A stretch of 10,014 nt of DNA from an uncultured Paracoccaceae bacterium (GTDB taxonomy: Bacteria > Pseudomonadota > Alphaproteobacteria > Rhodobacterales > Rhodobacteraceae): NCBI GenBank assembly GCA_937907485.1, contig CALESR010000366.1:1-10014 (forward strand), written 5' to 3'. Both the position numbers and the translations under genes were made by a program. Position 1 is the stretch's first letter, and every line of letters starts with the position of its first letter. This document shows, piece by piece, positions 6,030 through 10,014 of this stretch. A model generated the notes under the pieces. That model searched no databases and was not told the origin of the DNA. It saw nothing but the letters and a program-made list of their open reading frames with translations.

Positions 6030-6848
6030 ATGCGGATACTCTTTCTGGGCGATGTGATGGGCCGTTCCGGCCGGAGCGCGGTGGCTGAGCGGCTGCCGGG
6101 GTTGCGGCGCGACTGGGGCCTCGATTTTGTCGTGGTGAATGGCGAGAACGCCACCTCGGGCATGGGCCTGTCGCCCGAGCACGCGGCGGGGCTGTTCAAG
6201 GCCGGGGCCGATTGTGTGACGCTGGGCGATCACGCCTTTGACCAAAAGACCATGATCGGCCACATCGACAGCGAACCCCGGCTGATCCGGGCGATCAACT
6301 TCTCAAAGGTCTCGCCGGGGCTGGGGCACCGGGTCTTTGCGCTGGCCGACGGGCGCAAGGTGCTGGTGGCGCAGATCATGGGGCAGGTCTTCATGAAGCG
6401 GCCCTTTGACGATCCGTTCAGCGCCATCGAGCCGGTGCTGCGCGCGCATCCGCTGGGCGGTTCGGTGCAGGCGGCGGTGATCGACGTGCATGCCGAGGTC
6501 ACTTCGGAAAAGATGGCGCTGGGCCATTGGTGCGACGGGCGGGTCAGTCTGGTCGTCGGCACGCATACCCATGTGCCGACCGGCGATGCGATGATCCTGA
6601 ACGGCGGCACGGCCTATCAGACCGATGCGGGCATGTGCGGCGATTACGACAGTGTCATCGGCATGCAAAAGGATGAACCCCTGCGGCGGTTCATCACCGG
6701 CATGGCCAAGGAGCGGTTCGAGCCCGCGACCGGCGAGGCGACGCTGTCGGGGGTCTTTGTGGCAACCGATGACCGCACGGGCAAGGCCCTGCGCGTGGTC
6801 GCGGTGCGGCAGGGCGGGCGGTTGGCGCCGTCGGGGCCCGCGACGTGA
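6030..6848 (+). CDS. ymdB: YmdB/TIGR00282-type metallophosphoesterase
   Basis: A 272-aa cytoplasmic enzyme of the calcineurin-like YmdB family, whose B. subtilis member cleaves 2',3'-cyclic nucleotides. ATG 6030 follows an AAGGG site (6019-6023). The two-metal site known from the family is visible in order: GDVMG with D8, NGENA with E39 and N40, GDHAFD with D67, DVHAEVTSEK with H154, and GTHTHVPT with H179 and H181. It is followed by GGTAYQTDAGMCGDYDSVIGM. The position usually described as Asn67 in the B. subtilis enzyme is Asp here, a conservative change that I believe is common in alphaproteobacterial members. No signal peptide or membrane segment is present. The stop overlaps the next start as GTGA, so the transporter genes downstream are likely co-expressed. 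The natural substrate in this organism is unknown. Confidence 0.9.
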   Translation: MRILFLGDVMGRSGRSAVAERLPGLRRDWGLDFVVVNGENATSGMGLSPEHAAGLFKAGADCVTLGDHAFDQKTMIGHIDSEPRLIRAINFSKVSPGLGHRVFALADGRKVLVAQIMGQVFMKRPFDDPFSAIEPVLRAHPLGGSVQAAVIDVHAEVTSEKMALGHWCDGRVSLVVGTHTHVPTGDAMILNGGTAYQTDAGMCGDYDSVIGMQKDEPLRRFITGMAKERFEPATGEATLSGVFVATDDRTGKALRVVAVRQGGRLAPSGPAT

Positions 6849-7765
6849 GGATCGGGCGCGCGACGGGCTATGCGGTCTTGCTGCTGCTCGGCGCGGCCTG
6901 GGGCCTGAGCGCACCGATGATCAAGGTCGCCACCGACGCCAGCATCCAGCCAGTGACGATCATCGTCTGGCAGGCGGCGATTGCGGTGGGGTTGCTGGGA
7001 TTCGGGCTGGGGGTCAGCGGGCGGCTGCGCGGCCTGCCGCGCGACGCGGCGCATCTGCGGCTGTATGCGGTGGTCGGGCTGTTCGGCATGGCGCTGCCCT
7101 CGTGGGCCAGCTATTCCGCCACCGCCTTTCTGCCGGCCGGGGTCATCAGTGTCATCATCTCGCTGGTGCCGGTCTTTGCCTTGCCGATGGCCCTGGCGTT
7201 GGGCACCGAGCGGTTCGAGGCCCGGCGGCTGGCCGGTGTGGCACTGGGCGGGTTGGCGATGGTGCTGCTGATCGGCCCCGAGGCCAGCCTGCCCGATCCG
7301 TCGCTGTGGATCTGGGTGCCGGTGGCGGCGCTGGCGCCGTTTTTCTATGCGGTCGAGGGGGCCTATGTCTTTGGCGCGGGGGCGATGCGGGCCTCGGCCT
7401 TGCAGACGCTCTGGGCGGGCTATGTCGTCAGCCTGAGCGGGGCTTTGCCCTTGGCGCTGGTGGCTGGCGTGCCGCTGCTGCCGCCGGTCGAGGCGGGCGC
7501 CGCCGTCGGGGCCTTTGTGCTGGCCGGCGTGCTGGGGATCGGCGCCTATGCCGGGTATCTGTGGCTGATCCAGCGCACCGGCGCGGTCTTTGGCGCGCAG
7601 GTGGCCTATACTGTCACCGGAATGGGGGTTCTGTGGGCGATGCTGCTCTTGGGCGAGCGGTATTCGCTGTGGGTCTGGGGCGCGCTGGCGCTGCTGGTCG
7701 GCGGGTTGACGCTGGTTCAGCCGCGCGGGGCGGCGAAACAGGAGGCGGGACATGGCGGGACTTGA
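6845..7765 (+). CDS. DMT superfamily permease (EamA domains)
   Basis: A 306-aa inner-membrane protein with about ten hydrophobic segments in two EamA-like halves. The first half opens with GYAVLLLLGAAWGLSAPMIK and contains the typical FLPAGVISVIISLVPVF helix; the second half ends in GAVFGAQVAYTVTGMGVLWAMLLLGERYSLWVWGAL, the hallmark second-repeat motif ending in a GE pair. Start is GTG 6845, overlapping the phosphoesterase stop by 4 bp; the first helix begins 7 residues later, so no upstream start is needed. DMT exporters move amino acids, metabolites or drugs, and this one cannot be assigned a substrate. It overlaps the next gene by 14 bp, completing a coupled three-gene run. Confidence 0.9.
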   Translation: MRIGRATGYAVLLLLGAAWGLSAPMIKVATDASIQPVTIIVWQAAIAVGLLGFGLGVSGRLRGLPRDAAHLRLYAVVGLFGMALPSWASYSATAFLPAGVISVIISLVPVFALPMALALGTERFEARRLAGVALGGLAMVLLIGPEASLPDPSLWIWVPVAALAPFFYAVEGAYVFGAGAMRASALQTLWAGYVVSLSGALPLALVAGVPLLPPVEAGAAVGAFVLAGVLGIGAYAGYLWLIQRTGAVFGAQVAYTVTGMGVLWAMLLLGERYSLWVWGALALLVGGLTLVQPRGAAKQEAGHGGT

Positions 7766-9530
7766 ATTGCCGCTCGGCTGGGAGCCCATCGTGTCGCTGC
7801 TGATCCTGAGCGCGATGCTGGTCATGTTCGTGCTCGAACGCTATCCCGTCGAGGTGGTCGCGCTGAGCGGGGCCGCCTTGATGCTGATCCTTGGCATTGC
7901 GCCCGAGGGGCAGGCGATGGCGGTCTTTGCCAACCCCGGCCCCTGGACGATTGCCGGGATGTTCCTGATCGTTGGCGGCTTGGTGCGCACCGGGTCGCTC
8001 GACAACCTGTCGCAGCGGGCGATTGCCCATGTCGGGCAGAACCCGAAGCTGACGCTGATCGTGCTGACGCTGACGGTTCTGGCGATGTCGGCCTTTGTCA
8101 ACAACACGCCGATTGTCGTGGTGATGATGCCGATCTTCATGCAACTGGCCCGCGCCATGCAGGTGTCGCCGTCAAAGCTGCTGATCCCGCTGAGTTATTT
8201 CTCGATCCTCGGCGGCACGATCACGCTGGTCGGCACCTCGACCAACCTGCTGGTCGATGGCGTGGCGCAGGCCGCCGGGCTGGCGCCGTTCGGCATGTTC
8301 GAGATCACGCTGCTGGGTCTGGCGGTGGCCGGGGTGGGGGTGGCCTATCTGGCGCTGATCGGCCGCCACCTGCTGCCAGACCGCGATTCGATGGCGGCGA
8401 TGCTGTCCGACCGCGCGCCGATGAAGTTCTTTACCGAGGTCGCGCTGCCCGAAGGCTCGTCGCTGATCGGCAAGCGCATTGCCGAGGCGGATGTCTTTGC
8501 CCGTGGCGGGGCGCGGGTGATCGACGTGCTGCGCGGCGACGCCTCGCTGCGGCGGGCCTTGGGCGAGGTGGTGCTGGAGGCCGGGGACCGCGTCGTGCTG
8601 CGCACCCAGATGTCCGAGGTGCTGGGCCTGCAGGCGCATCCCGAATTGCGGGTGGTGGACAAGCTGAGCTCGGTGCGGACGTCGACGGTCGAGGTGCTGA
8701 TCACGCCGGGTTGCAAGATGATCGGCCGTTCGCTGGGCCAGTTGCGGCTGCGGCGGCGGTATGGCGTCTATCCGCTGGCGGTGCATCGGCGCAGCCAGAA
8801 CATCGGTCGGCAACTGGATGACCTGATCGTGCAGGTCGGCGATACCTTGCTGCTGGAAGGCGCGATGGAGGATATCCGGCGCCTGTCGGTCGACATGGAC
8901 ATGGTCGATGTCAGCCAGCCCAGCGAGCGGGCCTATCGCCGCCGTCACGCGCCGATTGTGGTGGCGGTGCTGGCCGGAGTGGTGGGGCTGGCGGCGCTGG
9001 GCGTCGCCTCGATCCAGTTCCTTGCCCTGCTCGGTGTGGTGGTCGTGCTGCTGACCCGCTGCATCGACGCCGACGAGGCCTTTGGTTTCATCGAGGGGCG
9101 CCTGCTGGCGCTGATCTTTGCCATGCTGATCGTTGGTGTGGGATTGCAGGACTCAGGCGCGGTGCAGCTGGTGGTCGATTGGCTGGCGCCGCATTTGCAG
9201 GGGTTGCCGCATTGGGCGCTGATCCTGGCGATCTATGCCGTTGCCGGGGTGATGACCGAGATCGTCTCGAACAACGCGGTGGCAGTCATCATGACGCCGG
9301 TGGCCATCGGTCTGGCGCAGAGCGTCGGTGTCGATCCGCGGCCGCTGGTGGTGACGGTGATGTTTGCCGCCTCGGCCTCGTTCGCCACGCCGATCGGCTA
9401 TCAGACCAATACGCTGGTCTATGGGCCGGGGGGCTATCGGTTCACCGATTTCCTGCGCATCGGGGTGCCGATGAACCTGTTGATGGCGCTGACCGTCAGC
9501 CTGCTGGTGCCGCTGATCTGGCCGCTTTAG
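7752..9530 (+). CDS. SLC13/DASS-type permease with two RCK_C (TrkA-C) domains
   Basis: A 592-aa inner-membrane protein. ATG 7752 has a perfect AGGAGG (7740-7745) 6 nt upstream. Order of parts: an N-terminal membrane half (about residues 10-205) with VNNTP (116-120) and GTSTNLL (161-167); two cytoplasmic RCK_C domains (about 225-293 and 308-380), each with the 'IGKRIAE...' or 'IGRSLGQ...' opening and a 'GD.vLL' strand near its end; and a C-terminal membrane half (about 400-592) with VSNNAVAVIMTPVA (505-518) and ATPIGYQTNTLVYGPGGY (545-562). The paired Asn-Thr motifs form the substrate and sodium sites in this superfamily. RCK_C domains bind small ligands and suggest gating. Relatives with this layout carry sulfate or other anions, but the substrate here is undetermined. 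The length is normal for permeases with the RCK_C insert. Confidence 0.92.
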   Translation: MAGLELPLGWEPIVSLLILSAMLVMFVLERYPVEVVALSGAALMLILGIAPEGQAMAVFANPGPWTIAGMFLIVGGLVRTGSLDNLSQRAIAHVGQNPKLTLIVLTLTVLAMSAFVNNTPIVVVMMPIFMQLARAMQVSPSKLLIPLSYFSILGGTITLVGTSTNLLVDGVAQAAGLAPFGMFEITLLGLAVAGVGVAYLALIGRHLLPDRDSMAAMLSDRAPMKFFTEVALPEGSSLIGKRIAEADVFARGGARVIDVLRGDASLRRALGEVVLEAGDRVVLRTQMSEVLGLQAHPELRVVDKLSSVRTSTVEVLITPGCKMIGRSLGQLRLRRRYGVYPLAVHRRSQNIGRQLDDLIVQVGDTLLLEGAMEDIRRLSVDMDMVDVSQPSERAYRRRHAPIVVAVLAGVVGLAALGVASIQFLALLGVVVVLLTRCIDADEAFGFIEGRLLALIFAMLIVGVGLQDSGAVQLVVDWLAPHLQGLPHWALILAIYAVAGVMTEIVSNNAVAVIMTPVAIGLAQSVGVDPRPLVVTVMFAASASFATPIGYQTNTLVYGPGGYRFTDFLRIGVPMNLLMALTVSLLVPLIWPL

Positions 9531-9538
9531 GCGAATCC

Positions 9539-9570
9539 GGCTTGCACTTGGCGCGGCGGGCGGGCAAGTC
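9539..9570 (+). other. Weak inverted repeat after the SLC13 gene
   Basis: GGCTTGC (9539-9545) can pair with GCAAGTC (9564-9570) using one G-U pair, around an 18-nt GC-rich loop. A second CTTG at 9547-9550 offers a competing arm. It sits 8 nt after the stop and 7 nt before the next start. No T-tract follows, so it could be a weak terminator or a control site for the next gene; evidence is thin. Confidence 0.22.
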
Positions 9571-9577
9571 AGGACTC

Positions 9578-10014
9578 ATGAACGCGTTAAATACCTCGAT
9601 GACAAAAGGTCAGAACCCGCTGGCGGGCGTGGTGTTCATGCTGGCCTCGGGCCTGTGCTTTGTGCTGCTGACGGCGATGGTCAAACACATGGGGCCGGGC
9701 ATTCCGGCCGCGCAATCGGCCTTTCTGCGCTATTCGGTCGGGCTGGTCTTTGTGCTGCCGGCGCTGGGCACGCTGCGCCGCGAGCGGCTGGACCGCGCGA
9801 CGTGGCAGGCCTTTGGCTGGCGCGGGCTGGCGCATACCTTTGCCGTGATCCTGTGGTTCTATGCGATGACCCGCATCCCCTTGGCCGAAGTGTCGGCGAT
9901 GGGCTATCTGAACCCGATCTACATCACGCTGGGCGCCGCGCTGTTTCTGGGCGAGGCCCTGCGGCTGCGGCGGATCATGGCGATTGGGGTCGCCATCGCC
10001 GGGGCGCTGAAGCC
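9578..10014 (+). CDS. DMT superfamily permease (EamA domain), 3' truncated
   Basis: The frame stays open from ATG 9578 to the window end (145 residues), so the gene continues beyond it. The protein starts with a short polar head, then hydrophobic helices from about residue 15: LAGVVFMLASGLCFVLLTAMVKH, a second around 52-63, and a third around 84-97. The block PLAEVSAMGYLNPIYITLGAALFLGEAL (101-128) is the typical end of the first EamA repeat. An AGGA (9571-9574) lies only 3 nt before the start, which is tight; an in-frame ATG at 9599 is the alternative and would drop the first 7 residues without harm to the helices. It differs clearly in sequence from the EamA gene at 6845, so this is a separate DMT subfamily. 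Substrate unknown. Confidence 0.87.
   Translation, partial: MNALNTSMTKGQNPLAGVVFMLASGLCFVLLTAMVKHMGPGIPAAQSAFLRYSVGLVFVLPALGTLRRERLDRATWQAFGWRGLAHTFAVILWFYAMTRIPLAEVSAMGYLNPIYITLGAALFLGEALRLRRIMAIGVAIAGALK

Noticed and set aside
6625..7803. Long + strand frame of 392 codons across ymdB and the EamA gene
   Set aside because: Gly/Ala/Arg-rich shadow frame; the two genes it overlaps have clear family motifs in other frames.
9587..9601. TTAAAT as a -10 box giving a leaderless start at ATG 9599
   Set aside because: No -35 element at a suitable distance, and the upstream in-frame ATG 9578 has at least a partial ribosome site.

Overview
The window reads as chromosomal DNA of an alphaproteobacterium, most likely of the Rhodobacteraceae. 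It is GC-rich, with strong G/C bias at third codon positions. The DUF2948 gene next to hisD, the heterotetrameric sarcosine-oxidase-type genes and the alphaproteobacterial form of the YmdB-like phosphoesterase all fit that group. This placement comes from remembered family resemblance, not from a search. All protein genes lie on the + strand; the only minus-strand gene is one tRNA. I see no insertion sequence, phage gene, CRISPR array, integrase or toxin-antitoxin pair.

Left block (1-3006): an oxidative catabolism operon entered in its middle. It holds the C-terminal aminomethyltransferase-like part of a sarcosine-oxidase alpha subunit, a gamma subunit overlapping it by 11 bp, and an L-2-hydroxyglutarate oxidase (lhgO) joined to the gamma gene by an ATGA overlap. 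A strong imperfect hairpin begins on the last base of the lhgO stop codon and probably ends the transcript.

Middle block (3007-5556): 231 bp without a gene lead to a tRNA-Thr(GGT) on the minus strand with its own probable promoter. Diverging from it are a small basic 71-aa protein and a DUF2948 protein overlapping by 8 bp. These are followed, across a 94-nt spacer with two hairpins, by hisD (histidinol dehydrogenase) with all metal and catalytic residues. A 41-nt hairpin follows hisD.

Right block (5557-10014): a small exported four-cysteine protein of unknown function, then a tight run of a YmdB/TIGR00282-type metallophosphoesterase, a DMT/EamA permease and an SLC13-type permease with two cytoplasmic RCK_C domains. 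The run is coupled by a GTGA overlap and a 14-bp overlap. A second EamA-family gene begins at 9578 and is cut by the window end.

Most of this is ordinary housekeeping and transport content. I did not find a convincing new biological system. The points most worth a second look are the tandem hairpins before hisD, the hairpin just before the exported-protein gene, the sarcosine-oxidase-like/lhgO operon, and the exported cysteine protein itself.
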